Assembly (NCBI GenBank): GCA_025403435.1
Contig: CM046341.1
Span: 16,635,319 to 16,699,318 of the forward strand
DNA from: Artocarpus heterophyllus
Taxonomy: Eukaryota; Streptophyta; Magnoliopsida; Rosales; Moraceae
Length of the DNA stretch: 64,000 nucleotides
Direction of reading: 5' to 3'
The notes below the pieces were generated by a model, which did no database searches, was not told the origin of the DNA, and saw only the letters and a list, made by a program, of their open reading frames with translations. Shown here one piece after another: positions 34,456 through 46,936 of this stretch. Position 1 is the first letter of the stretch. Each line of letters begins with the position of its first letter. Position numbers and translations under genes: made by a program.

Positions 34456-37221
34456 TTTCTCTCATTTTCTCTATTTTCTCTTCTTCTCCGCTTTGCATTG
34501 GGTAAAGCTTATAAAGTATCATAGCTAGAGCACAATGTTTTATGAATGAATCTTTTGCACCATAGTTTGCAATTGGAATTGGAATTGGAATTGGAATTCG
34601 TATTTGATAGCTTGCAATTGAAGAATTACATATTGTAATTGATGTTAGAATTGGAGAACCGTAATTCTACTATTTGAAATCGGAGGTCACAAGCATATAC
34701 ATTCACGTGCAATAGAAGAAAATATAAGCGCAATACAACAATTAGGCAAGGCCTTTTGTTTTGTTTACGTATATACCGTGTAGTTTGACGGTTTGATTTT
34801 TTTAAAAAGTGGTAGTTGGTAAAAAAAAAATAAAAATGAGACATTTTTGTTTTATTTATTTTATTTGCAAAGTGAAAGCGATGATTTCAGTCTACCTAGT
34901 AAGTAGCATGCAATTGGATGGAAATATATTATTTGCATTAGAGATGTGTAATGAAAAATTTTGCGAAGGGCAAAAAGATATGTTGGGTTATAACATTGGC
35001 ACTTTTGGCAGACCAAAGATCATAATGATGGAAAGTATACAGTTCGGGAAGCAAATAATCAAAAAATTATTACTTCTATCAATAGCCCATCACGATCTTC
35101 AATTCTAGAAGCTGATTGGAACAATTGGTAGACAAAGAGGACTATAGTTTTTGGACGAGTTGAGAGTACTGATATGTCCCAGTTTTCCATGTTTGAGTTC
35201 TTCTTGTTCTAGCTTTCTTTTAAATTGTCGCAGTTTTCCATGTTTTTAAGTTTTTCTTTTCTAGCTTTCTTTTATTTATGGGATTTACGTCTTATGTCAT
35301 GATTTGCTTTCGAATTCTTGCGACTGTGATTCATATTTTTTCACATGTTGGGCATTTGTCCTCTAACCTCAATTCTCGGTATCTGGATTCTCTCTCGTCC
35401 TTTTATTCATTTGTATTGAGTTTTGATATTTGCATTCCCCTCTTTTGATTGGCCTATGTTAGGAATTTTCATTCTCTTTCTTCTTTGATTGGCCTATGTT
35501 AGTATTTGATATGTTAAAATTATTTACGAAGTTACGTTTGCATTCCTTTTTTTATTGTTATTATTTTGTGGTTTTCAGTTGGTGAGCTCCTGATGCTCCT
35601 TGTAGTCGCATTGTGAGTTTAAGGTGGGGGTTGGAATTATTTAGATTTGAATTAGTATTAGAATTGCTTATTTTTGTTCATTTGTAAGGGTAAATGAATA
35701 TTTTATTCATTTTCTGGTGGGGTTATGTTAACCCGTGTAATGTTTTGAATTTAATTAATTGTAATCAGTATGCAAATTGATAATTAGTGTGTCTGATTAA
35801 ATTTTTTTAAAAAAATTATTTAATCACTTTTAATAATTTTATTTTCTAAAATTTATTCATTTATTTACGTCATTTCTAAAAATTTCTAAGTAATTTTAAA
35901 TAAATTTCTGATATTTTAGAATTAAACCCAACAAATGCCAGAATATCTAACAAGTCCTCACTGCCTTGTTGAGAACAAATATCACGTGATGTGCTAAGCC
36001 TTGAAAAGCCCCCATTCAGAAACTATGTGTTGGACATGGTTTTGGCCTTGAAACAACTCCTAGCTCTGGTTTTAAAAAAAAAATCTAAACAGCACTCAAA
36101 TCTTATGGCTCCATTTTCTTTCTCTCACCCTCCCTTTCACATCACACTCTCTCGTCCATTTTCTGTTTCAAATACTTAAAGCCAAAGTCTTCCATTTAAA
36201 AGCAAAAAAAGAAGCAAAATCCTAAGTCCAGACCTTGTTTTTCCAACAAAACTAAGGTTAGAAATGTTGCAACTTAATTATGTTCTGATTTTTAGAATTT
36301 ACTTTTGGTTTATAGCTTTAGAATTTGTATATTTTAGGTCTAGTTTTGGTACTTGTTCATCAGATATATTTTTGAAGTTTAATGTAAAAATGTGTTATGC
36401 AAGTGGAAAATGTAGGTGCTGTTTATGATTTTAACATGTCTGACAATGACAGAGAAACGTTTATGGAATTTTGTACATGATTTATATGAACCTATGCATG
36501 AGATTAAACGGACTAATGCTCACAAATTCGGATTAAACATGCTTTTGAACTTATTTTTCTTACTTTCAAAATAGTTGTGAAAAATGTTTGAAGAATGATG
36601 AAACTGAGTTGCATATGTGTGAAAACAAGTTTAACTGGTTCATACTATGCTTTTGAATCATTATGATATGTCTTGACGGCATTAGAAGTGATTTTGATGT
36701 GTTTGGATTTGGATTAAGTTCAAATGCTCGAAACAGAGTATTCTAGTCTTGATGCCGTGGTCGACCATGGTATGTGTAACGTGGTCAACTGTGCAACTGC
36801 AAGACACGCACTCGATTAAGAGTAGTGTACCCGTGAATGATTAGTGGATGTAAATATATATACATATATGTGTGTGTATATGTATGATAGCATTAATAGG
36901 ATAAGCCTCTTTCCTCCACACAAGTAAAATCCAAGAAATTACTCTTCTACTTTCCTCTACATTGGAAAATCTACATAATCTCTTTTCTTTCTAAGGTATT
37001 TCCTCATACAAGCACACATTCATCCAGAAATCAGGCTAGTTGTTAAGAAAGATTAGAAGCTCTTGTCAAGTGAAAAGAAAATGAACTTTCCACAGTTTAA
37101 ATTCATAGAAGAAAGTGCAATGAAGTTTATGGTTTTAGTATTAAGCTTTACATATTGTGTTATTTATATCAAACAAAGGAATTCAAAGGCTCTCAAGGAA
37201 TCAAGAAAGGAGAATCATACT
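34456..37221. other. AT-rich intergenic DNA with local duplications
   Basis: Includes (GGAATT)4 at about 34573-34600 (just upstream of a small unrecognised ORF region), a ~56 bp duplication marked by GCAGTTTTCCATGTTT and CAGTTTTCCATGTTTGAG at 35172-35280, TTGATTGGCCTATGTTAG twice at 35447-35503, and a TA/TG microsatellite at 36852-36888. A 99-codon plus-strand frame at 34809-35108 has no recognised homology. Confidence 0.45.
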
Positions 37222-38535
37222 TGTAACGACCCGCTTACTTGGCCGTTACTTAACTTGAATATAATTGTAATCTCAATATACTTTAACATAAAGTACTAAA
37301 AATTACGGAATAAAAATTTTCCTTTCAAATACATTGCAAACCTTCACATAATCTTTGTGACTTTATGCATAACAAGTGAAAACATATTTTAAAAAAATAA
37401 CTTGTATAACATTGGCAAACACATTGCAAATTATAACTTGTTCTCTTTAAAACTTATTATATAACAAATGCAACTTAAAACTTATAACTTAAACTGTAAA
37501 ACATTATGCATTAACAAAATGCAAAAGTACTTTAAACATAATTATTTCAAATGAATTCTTGATAATAAAGAATTCGTAACATATAATCTTAAAAGAAATA
37601 TTAATCATTTCTCAAAACATAATTTCATAAACTAACATATTAACATTAATTTCTCAAACATGAAAAAAATCACATAGTAATCATTACGATTTAACGTAAT
37701 CATAATTCGTAAAAACTTAACCTTTGCATACCTCATAACATTAATATCTTCAAACATAAAATAATAAAATATCTTTAGAACTTTTCTTTTAAATATAAAG
37801 ACAATTATTTAAGAATTACTTCCTTTTAAAACATTCCTTAAAACATACTTAAAAACTGTTGCGACTATTGTCACATTTCAAGTTAAGACTTTGCTCAACC
37901 AATGCATTTAAAACCCTTTTTAAATCGTTTCTTCAAAACTTAATAAGAAATGTCTACTGAAACATAGCTTAAAACTTAACTTTACAATTGGATAAAACAT
38001 TTCATAAAATATAACCTAAATTTTGAAAACATTTGTTAAGACTTCGACTTTCTTGAACTTTGAAAGTATTACATTAAATAATGGAAAAATAACCCTTTCT
38101 TTCGGCAACGGAAACATACCATTGTGGTATTCATACCCATTTTTACCATTCGTCTGCTGCTTATCAGCGCCCAACAAATATCGTTGATAGGTTTTCTTAC
38201 CTACAACATGAACATACTTAAATGAGCTTTTGCTCAGTAAGTAGGAAAATACTCTCGCAAAATTAATTTAAAGAAAATTATTTTAATGAAAATGATATGC
38301 ATGAACATTTTATGCTATCATATCAACTTGTTTTATGCTTAATTATGAACATCCTATAGTCATCCATTTCTTTCTTTAGCTCTTATCTTTGTTCCATAAC
38401 TTTTTTATCTTATAACTTTAGTGTTTGTACCAATATTATTAATCATGAGAGCCTAAACATGATGCTTCCCTTGTGGAAGACTTGAGATGCTTCCCTTGTG
38501 GAAGATTTAAGACTATCGAACTCTGAGGTCATCTT
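37222..38535 (-). repeat. Outer Gypsy 3' LTR, first part
   Basis: Starts TGTAACGACCCGC and is cut at 38535 by the Tekay-like element; it resumes at 51040 (total LTR about 3.1 kb). It aligns with 53937 onwards, for example AAAACTGTTGCGACT with AAACTATTGCGACT and ACCTACAACATGAA in both. It holds GAGCTTTTGCTCAGTAAGTAGG at 38224-38245 and a 25 bp direct duplication with GATGCTTCCCTTGTGGAAGA at 38461-38510. Confidence 0.8.
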
Positions 38536-41500
38536 TGTCACAACACGCCTTTTCGGGCTGTGATAAAACTCTTTCTTACTTACTTTAGGGCAAAAATTTA
38601 GGATTTTTTTTTTCTTTTATACAAATACTGTACATATACTGGTTTAATAACTTTTGAGATACAAACATATACTTGTGTTTACATAATCATCTTTCTTTTA
38701 CAATATAGCTTATCAAACATTACTTTCAAAATATTTTAACACACCATACAGTGGAAAACATACTGTGGCGGAAACCATAGCCAGTCTGCACATATCATCC
38801 GTCCGCTAGCTCATCATTATGATTTATTCTGACCTTTTCGTCGAAATACCTGCAGCATGAAAAACTTAATGAGCTAACGCCCAGTAAGTCCCATATAAAC
38901 CAACATGCACATTCAATAAAATGCATGATCATATTATGCTTTCTTATAATCCTTCTTTATCATTATAATTTCTTATCTTTAACTAGGGCCCAAGTGTTCG
39001 TACCATTGCGCACTTAGGTCTACGTAGCACTGTGACCATCCTGTAATCCTTACACTCCCCTTGAGTCAGGAGTCGGTACGACACTTTTCTTAACTTTTGG
39101 TGATTCGTTTATCAATTCACTTATTATGGTTATCATACCATGCATGAAGTGATGATTACATGTTATACATAACATAATCTACATAAATGCTTTTGTACGA
39201 TATAGTACACACAGGTACATACTTTATATATACACTGGTACACATTAATATACGCACAGGTATATAGCATAATGTACTCACAGGTACTTAACATAAAATA
39301 TACACACTGGTACACATTAATATACGCACAGGTATATATAGCATAATGTACTCACAGGTACTTAACATAAAATATACACACTGGTATGCATTATCATATA
39401 CACTCAGGTATGTGTCATTATATACTCTCAGGTATATATATATATTCCATATACTCACAAGTATACCCTTTCATTTTTATAAATACTTATGTTATTGCAT
39501 ACATACAAGTATACACCTTGATATACATACAAGTATACACATACACATTTTACACTCTAAGCCTACAATTTCATACTGTAGGTGAGATGGGTACTTACTT
39601 GATGCAAATGTCAGGCAACTTAACCTCGATATCCCTTCTCCTAGACTCCTAGGATCCTGTTGGCCAATTACAAAGCCATTAGCCAAATTTCACGATGTTT
39701 CGATACGAAACATTTGTTAGTTAATAAATTGAGTTGCATTACTATGCACAACTCTAAAGACCATTGTTTTTTTTTCTTATTTCTGTCTAACTTAACCCTA
39801 TCGTTTCTAACGAAGGGCGAGAACCTTTCTATTCGTTTTCTTATCCCATTGGAAACATTTCAAAGCGGTTCGGGTTATTTAGGCAAAAATGACGATTTTG
39901 CCCTCCGCGGGGCCACTAACCTACCGGAGCTCAATTTCATTATTCTTATGAAAATAACCACATACTAATTTTAAAATAACACCCTAGTGGGTCAAATCTC
40001 TTTATTTCTCAATTATGCCCCATTTTCATTAAACTTTGCGGTTTAGTCCCTGAACTGAAAATTTTGACGATTTTACCCCCGAGACTAAAATTTACTTCTT
40101 TGCATCAGAATTTTCTATTTTTCTTAAGGATCATTTTTGCTCAAAGTACCATATTCAAAATCTTTTGAGAAATGGCGTTTTTGACCCTTTGAAAATTTTT
40201 TCACAATTTCCATAAATTCTTGAAAAATTAAAATCTCATAAACGATTCAGTTTTTTGACGAACCGTTCTTAATGCCTAACAGTTTCATCGAGATCTACAA
40301 CTTTCATGTTTTAACTTTTCTCAAAATCTCACTATACAAGGGTGTTTTTGGCTATTTTCTAATTCTACCGAGAGGAATCTTTTTCTTTCAATTTAGTCCC
40401 TATGGCATTTTTACAAAAATCCATTTCAAACTTGCAATTCTACCCCTGCAGAAACCATTTCATGCCTTAATCAACACATTCTCATGCTCAAACATCACTT
40501 TTGCAAAGTCAAACATCAAAATTACAAAAATATTATTTCTTCAAAAATTGTCGTTTTCCCTAAAAACCAAAGTTTCACAACTTAAACTTACCATTCACCA
40601 CATATACATGAAATTCCATCAAATACATGCTCAAAACCCCTCATGGGTTTGAAAGAATAAAAATCAAATATAAAATCCATAAAATCTCAAACTTTAAAAC
40701 TTAAAACTTACCAAAATAACACCTTTTTGGTTTCAAGCCTTCAAAATCCCTTTAGACTCTCTCCTAAGCTTCCTTTCCATACAAAAATACCATGGATTAA
40801 TCTCTTGTCCTTTGCCCATGAAAAATCCCTTGAAAACCCATTAAAAGTTTAGGATTTTACCTTAAAACTTGTGGGAAATCCTTGTATTTGCTTGTAAAAC
40901 TTATTTGGGGATATTTTTGCAAAGTTTGGGGGCTAAGAAATTTTTTTAGAGGTCTTGGTTATGGCTGCCGGAGCTTGGAAGGAAAGGAAAGAAAAGAAAA
41001 ATTGGGATAAACTTGCCATAAATGCATCCTTATCACATTTGGTGACTCTTGGAAACCCATGAGTATACCACTAGGTGTCACAAGATGATTGGGCCACTTT
41101 TCTTGACATATGGCCCAATAAAAAATCAAGGAGTGTCCACTTTGTGGAGTTAAAAATTTATATTATGTAATTTTTCACCACACAGTATTTTTTCTATATT
41201 GCCGTGGTCAAATCAGTGTACTTTCTATCCTTATACTGTATAAAAATATTTAACTTACTTTTCGTTTACTTTTGGAGGCCAATCATAACGTTTTTCGTAT
41301 CTGTGTTTTCATTTAGCAGTATACTCATACTGCTTCGGCCTCCTTTTTACCTCTAATTTGGGTTTGGACAACTTCTATGTCCTATTTACATTATAATCAC
41401 CCACTTATTTATATCACAATTTTACAATTAATCGTGACATAAATTTCATTTTATGGATATTATTTACAAAGTTTTGAGTAATTAAACTCATAAAATTTGT

Positions 41501-41708
41501 ATTCGACAATATCCAACATTGCATCACATTTGCCATATAATTTACAGTCAATGCCATTTATTCCTACTTTATCGTAATTTTTACAAAAATTACAATTTTT
41601 ACAAAAATTACAATTTTTACAAAAATTCACATTTTTAAAAGTAAATTCATTAATTAAACCCAATTAAATATTAGGTTTTATTAATGAATATTTTTCCCGG
41701 TCATTACA
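38536..41708 (-). repeat. Tekay-like 3' LTR (left)
   Basis: 3,173 bp. It contains a minisatellite-like block at 39205-39540 with phrases CACAGGTA/CACTGGTA, including two ~71 bp units starting near 39231 and 39301. It also has three tandem TTACAAAAATTACAATTT units at about 41577-41632 (two in the right LTR). GAGCTAACGCCCAGTAAGTC lies at 38871 and its inverted partner GTACTTACTTGA at 39591-39602. Confidence 0.93.
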
Positions 41709-41724
41709 ATCTACCCCCCTTAAG
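41709..41724 (-). other. Polypurine tract of the Tekay-like element
   Basis: On the minus strand TTAAGGGGGGTAGAT immediately precedes the 3' LTR start TGTAATGACC, the typical arrangement of plant chromoviruses. Confidence 0.85.
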
Positions 41725-41742
41725 AATTTTCGTCCTCGAAAA

Positions 41743-42954
41743 TCAAAACAACTCGGGGTAGCTTTTCCTCATTGTATCCTCTCATTCCTATGTTGCCTCT
41801 TTCACTTGCTGCTTGCGCCATAAAACTTTGACGAGAGGTATCTTTTTGTTCCTTAATTCCTTTTCTTCTCGTGCCAATATTTGAACTGGTTTCTCTTCAT
41901 AAGACAAATTCTCCTGCACATCAATTTCTTCTAGTTGCAGAACATGCGAAGGATCTGGTACGTACTTCTTTAGCATGGATACATGGAATACATTGTGTAC
42001 CGATGCTAGGTCAGAGGGTAAAGCCAACTTGTAAGCTACATTGCCCACCTGTTCTAAGATTTCGAATGGTCCGATGTATCTTGGGCCAAGTTTTCCTTTC
42101 TTTCCAAACCTAATTACTCCTTTCATTGGCGTCACTTTTAAGAAGACCAAATCCCCTACTTGGAATTCTAGGGGTCTTCGTCGTCGATCTGCATAACTCT
42201 TTTGTCGACTAAAGGCAGTTTCTATTCGTTGACGGATTAATTTCACATCCTTCGTTGTCCTTTGGACAAAATCCGTTGTCGACAATGTCTTTTCTCCTGT
42301 TTCATACCAATGCAGTGGCGACCTGCATCTTCTTCCGTAAAGAGCTTCATAAGGAGCCATTCCTATAGAAGCTTGATAACTGTTTTTATAAGCGAATTCA
42401 ATCAACGGTAGCTTTTTATCCCATCCTCCTTTGAAATCTAGCACACAGGCTCTTAGCATATCTTCTAGGGCTTGAATGGTCCTTTCAGATTGACCATCAG
42501 TTTGAGGGTAAAAAGCTGTACTAAAAGTTAGCTTCGTTCCCATAGCTTGGTGAATGCTCCTCCAAAACTTGGAAGTGAATCGGCCATCTCGATCAGAAAT
42601 GATAGATTTCGAAACTCCATGGTATCTAACTATCTGGGCTACATATAGTTCAGCTAGTCTTTCCATAGAACTACTGAGTTTAATGGGTAAGAAGTGAGCT
42701 AATTTCGTCAATCTATCAACGATTACCCATATAGCATCGTGTCCACCCGTAGTTCTGGGTAGCCCGGTCACCAGATCCATAGTTATCTGGTCCCATTTCT
42801 ATTCGGGAATTTCAATTTTCTATAATTCAACAGCTGGCCGTTGATGCTCAGCTTTCACCTTTTGGCATGTAAGGCATTTGGCAACAAATTGTGCGACATC
42901 GTTCTTCATTCCGTGCCACCAATAGTGCTCTTTCAAGTCTTGGTACATTTTAGT
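41743..42954 (-). pseudogene. Gypsy pol: integrase and chromodomain
   Basis: The integrase joins element DNA to the host chromosome; the C-terminal chromodomain guides it toward modified chromatin. The zinc segment ends [15 protein letters not shown] (about 42840). The core triad is visible: Asp in ITMDLVTGLP, Asp in SDRDGRFTSKFW, Glu in DGQSERTIQALEDML. The GPY/F module shows as LGPRYIGPFEI. The chromodomain reads PVQILAREEKELRNK, then VKVLWRKQ and EAT, where the expected Trp codon is TAG (41788-41790) and the next Arg-like position is TGA. The natural end is after YPELF at 41743-41745. Stops at 42820-42822 and 42799-42801 lie ahead of the core; the latter replaces the Trp of the usual PEWKW. 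Confidence 0.93.
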
Positions 42955-43770
42955 AGCTCATGGATGAGCCACATAGGGTGCTTCATGAGCTTCATCTAAT
43001 ACTTGTTTCTTTAATCTTTCATCATTGGGGATGTAGATTCTACCCTTATAATAGAGAATGCTATCTTTTAAGATGCTAAATTCTGTTTGCTTGTGCTCAA
43101 GAACCTCATTCCTAGCTTTAAGTAGCGAAGGATCTGCTACTTGTCGCTCTTTTAAGTCCTTCAAGATAACTAGTCGAAACGATAATTGGGCCAATCTTCC
43201 AGTGATTAGCTCTATTCCTGCTTCCATCAGGTCCTTCTGAAGGGGTTTTGACATTAACCGTATCATTGGAAACGAAGACATTGTTCTACGACTAAGGGCA
43301 TCGGCTACTCGGTTAGCCTTTCCCAAGTGATATAAAATTTCACAATCGTAGTCTTTAACTAACTCTAGCCACCTTCGTTGTCTCATGTTAAGCTCCTTTT
43401 GTGTGCAGATATATTTCAAACTCTGATGATCTGTATATATCTCGCATTTAGCTCCATATAAATAATGACGCCAAATCTTTAATGCAAACATGACCGCTGC
43501 TAACTCCAAGTCGTGTGTTGGATAGTTCCTTTCATGATCCTTCAACTGCCTGGATGCATACGCAATCACTTTTCCATTTTGCATAAGAACGGCTCCCAAG
43601 CCCGTCTTTGATGCATCACTATAAATCACATAGTTTTCTATGTTTGGATCTGGTATTGCCAGTATCGGGGTACTCGTGAGTTACCTCTTTAATTCTTTGA
43701 AACTTTCCTCGCACTTCTTAGTCCATTCATACTTTGCTGCTTTCCGTGTAAGTGCAGTGAGTGTTGTTGC
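42955..43770 (-). pseudogene. Gypsy pol: RNase H
   Basis: RNase H of a Gypsy polyprotein. Visible motifs: [35 protein letters not shown] (both with catalytic acidic residues), YTDHQSLKY and [15 protein letters not shown] at 43681-43683 lies in the RT-RNase H connection and a TGA at 42955-42957 replaces the residue after HP in the integrase zinc-finger entry. Otherwise the 223-codon frame is clean. Confidence 0.92.
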
Positions 43771-45060
43771 TAGTCAGGAAAATCCTTCCACAAAATGTCG
43801 ATAGTAGCCTGCTAAACCGAGGAAACTGCTGATTTCAATTACACTTTTTGATGTAGGCCACTTATTCACCGCTTCCACTTTGGTGGGATCAATGGATACT
43901 CCATCCTGTGTCACCACGTGTCCTAAGAAAAGGACCTTCTCCAGCCAAAACTCACATTTTAAGAACTTGGCGTACAATTGATGCCTTCTCAATAATTGTA
44001 GTGCGATCCTCAGGTGTTCTACATGTTCCTCTGGTGTTCTTGAATATATCAGGATATCGTCAATAAAAACTATGACAAACTTGTCGAAGTAGTCCTTGAA
44101 AATCCAGTTCATAAGATCCATAAATGCTGCTGGGGCATTAGTTAGTCCAAATGGCATGACACAAAACTCATAATGCCCATACCGCGTTTGGAATGCCGTC
44201 TTTGGCATGTCCTCTTCTTTAACTCGTAGTTGATGATATCCAGAGCGTAGATCGATCTTCGAGAATACTGACGCTCCTTTCAATTGATCGAATAGGTCAT
44301 CAATCCTTGGAAGTGGATACTTATTCTTAATTGTGACTTTGTTTAGCTCTCGATAATCGATGCACATTCGTAACATTCCATCTTTCTTCTTGACAAATAA
44401 TACAGGCGCTCCCCATGGGGAATGACTCGGCCGAATAAATCCTTTATCCAGCAACTCTTGTAGTTGCACCTGTAGCTCTTTGAGTTCTCTTGGAGCCATA
44501 CGATACGGTGCCTTTGATATTGGGGTTGTACCCAGTGTCAACTCAATCTCGAACGAGATCTCCCGTTCTGGTGGTAAGCCTGGTAACTTATCTGGGAACA
44601 CATCAACAAATTCTTTTACTATGGGAACCTTCTCTGGTCCTAACTGAGCCTCTTGTGGCTTGCTTACTAAGTTCACCAAATAGCCGGTGCATCCACTTTC
44701 CAACATCTTCTTTGCCTTTAACGCCAAAATTAGCGCCTTTGGAGCCTTAGGAACCTTTCCTGAATACACGAACTTCTCACTTCTAGAAGGTTGGAACATA
44801 ACCTTGTGGTGTCTACAGTTAATCTTGGCCGTATACTTTCCCAAGAAATCCATTCCTAGGATAACGTCGTAGTCTTGTATATCAATTATGATCAAATCAA
44901 TATACAATTCTCTTCCACAAATGATTATCGGTACATGACGTAACCAATAATCAGAACTCAATACCTCCCTAGAGGGAAGTGCAATTTTAATAGTCTGCTT
45001 TATTCTATCCCATTCATTCCTTAACCGTTTAACAAACTTAAACAAGGCAAATGAATGCGT
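43771..45060 (-). pseudogene. Gypsy pol: protease C-terminal part and reverse transcriptase
   Basis: After the broken protease active site the frame is open for 423 codons. [16 protein letters not shown] marks the end of the protease. RT follows: [90 protein letters not shown], and the catalytic [19 protein letters not shown] and [14 protein letters not shown] complete it. A TGA at 43771-43773 truncates it where an Arg or Lys is expected, consistent with a CGA to TGA change. Confidence 0.93.
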
Positions 45061-46410
45061 TGCTCAAGAGTCAAATAAAACATAGGCATCAGTATTGGCA
45101 ACAGAAAACTGACCTGTTACCACCGACGGCATTCCTGTATCATCCTCCTTCTTCATATAGGCGTAAATTCGTCCACTTGGTTTTGGAGCTTCCAAGCGTT
45201 CCTGACTAATACTAGGGCCTTCACTTTGTGCTTGGACTGCATGAAGCTGGGTTCCCTGAGACCTTTGCTGATTCTGGTTATTCCGATTCTGGTTATTCTG
45301 ATTCTGGGGATTGGAGAAACAGTTTATGGCATAGTGCCCTTCTTTGCCACAGAGGAAGCACTTGTTGGTGCCAGCTTTACACTCTCCAGCATGTCTTTTT
45401 CCGCACTGATTGTAGAGAGGCTTATTGTTTCTTCCATCACCGTTTCTTTTCTGAGGTTGATCTTTTTGATTCTTTGGACTAATCGCATTCCATTTCCTCT
45501 TGTTGTTAGCATTGCGGTTGCGTCCAACTGGATGGCTCTGGGACTGCCCTTGACTTGGAACACTTTCTTGCCCTTTTGCCTGTACCACTTGGCTCTACTT
45601 AGCTAAAGCCTTCTCCTCCTTTAGAGTCTTAAAAATTCTTGCCCTCTCTTCCTTGTCACGGGCGATTTTGAATTCGGCTCTAGTAGCCCGTTTAATACAA
45701 TCCTCTACATCCTTAGGGGCTTGCCCTCCACTATCAACTATAAGGGCAATATCAGTTCGAAACATTCTCATCAATCTTCTTATTCGTTCTCGATCCGTGG
45801 GTGCCAATTCAGGACATAAGTGCGCCAATTGGTTAAACCTCTTTACAGCATCTGCCACTGACATGTTACCTTGTTTAAAATTATTGAATTCTTCTTGTTG
45901 GGCTGCCATCGTTTCCACATTGAAATAAGCCCTACCGAACTCTTCCACAAAATCAGGCCATGTCATTTCATTTACATTCCTTCTACATTCTACCGATTCC
46001 CACCATCTCCTAGCATCCTTGGTGAGAGAAAATGAGGCACACAAGACTTTTTCACGGTCACTAAGTCCCATAAATTTCAAAACTCGCTCTATACCAGTAA
46101 GCCAATCATCGGCTTCTAATGGATCTATAGATCCGTCAAATTCTGGGGCTTTCATCTGTCGGAATCTTTCATAAAATTCGGTAGCAGATGCTACCAGAAC
46201 AGCTGAAACAACTGGAGCAACTGGTTCCTCTTACTGAGGTGGTAGTATTGGGGGTGGCGAGTTCGCACGTGCCTGTGGTTCAGGATTATGATTCGCTAGC
46301 TGCGCTCTTAACTCTTGCATTTCTAACTCCTGAGCTCGGAGTTTCTATTGTAACTCCGTAATCATGGCCATCAAATCCGGGTTTACAGGTTCTCCGAGTG
46401 TATCAGCCAT
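45061..46410 (-). pseudogene. Gypsy gag and protease active site
   Basis: The ATG at 46410-46408 (MADTLGEPVNP) is the in-frame start. Stops interrupt at 46345-46347 (after ITELQ), 46231-46233 and 45595-45597. The capsid domain shows APEFDGSIDPLEADDWL, VLCASFSLTKDARRWWE and WPDFVEEFGRAYFN. A nucleocapsid knuckle CFLCGKEGHYAINC with all four zinc ligands follows at about 45325-45365, preceded by CGKRHAGECKAGTNKC. The protease starts YVLFDS, but the codon for the Gly of D-S-G is TGA at 45061-45063, then ATHSF. The same frame continues into RT. Confidence 0.93.
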
Positions 46411-46936
46411 CGATAATAAAATAGGTTTACAAGCCTATCATACAATTTCATCATTACGTCAGTATATACTATTAACTTAATAGTAATTTTTATATATATA
46501 AAAAAAAGAACATTCTTCAATCATATAAACACATACAAACATAAACAATAACATAACTCAATATCTCATCTCATACGTTTCTTTTCATACATTTCAGTTC
46601 ATACATTTCATTTCAATAACCTCCATACATTTCATTTCATACATTTCAGTTCATACGTGTCATTTCGATAACCTTCATTCATTCCATGAACCTCTTTCAT
46701 TTCATTTTTACATTCTTTGTAATATTACATGCATAACTAATGTACATACATACTTTCCTTTCATACATAACTATTCATATCATCTCCGGGAGCAGTTATC
46801 ACTTCTGGCTACATATACCCTATTGCCGGGAAGAATACCACTTGCCAGTCATATATATACAAAACATCGAAGCTCAAAACTATGATGATCACATATCTAT
46901 ATACATTAGACTATACAAAAGTCTTCATAATTTCTT
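46411..46936 (-). other. Spacer between the two gag-like ORFs
   Basis: AT-rich, non-coding, with an array of CATACATTTCAKTT-type repeats at 46560-46725 (plus-strand reading). No splice or promoter signal can be asserted. Confidence 0.6.

Noticed and set aside
34809..35108. 99-codon plus-strand ORF
   Set aside because: No recognisable domain, no splice context and AT-rich codon use; within chance expectation.
39205..39540. CRISPR-like array
   Set aside because: Repeats are degenerate and lack regular unique spacers; the context is an LTR in a plant genome.
40272..40652. 126-codon plus-strand ORF in the Tekay-like LTR
   Set aside because: Antisense to the element and broken in the partner LTR, so not conserved.
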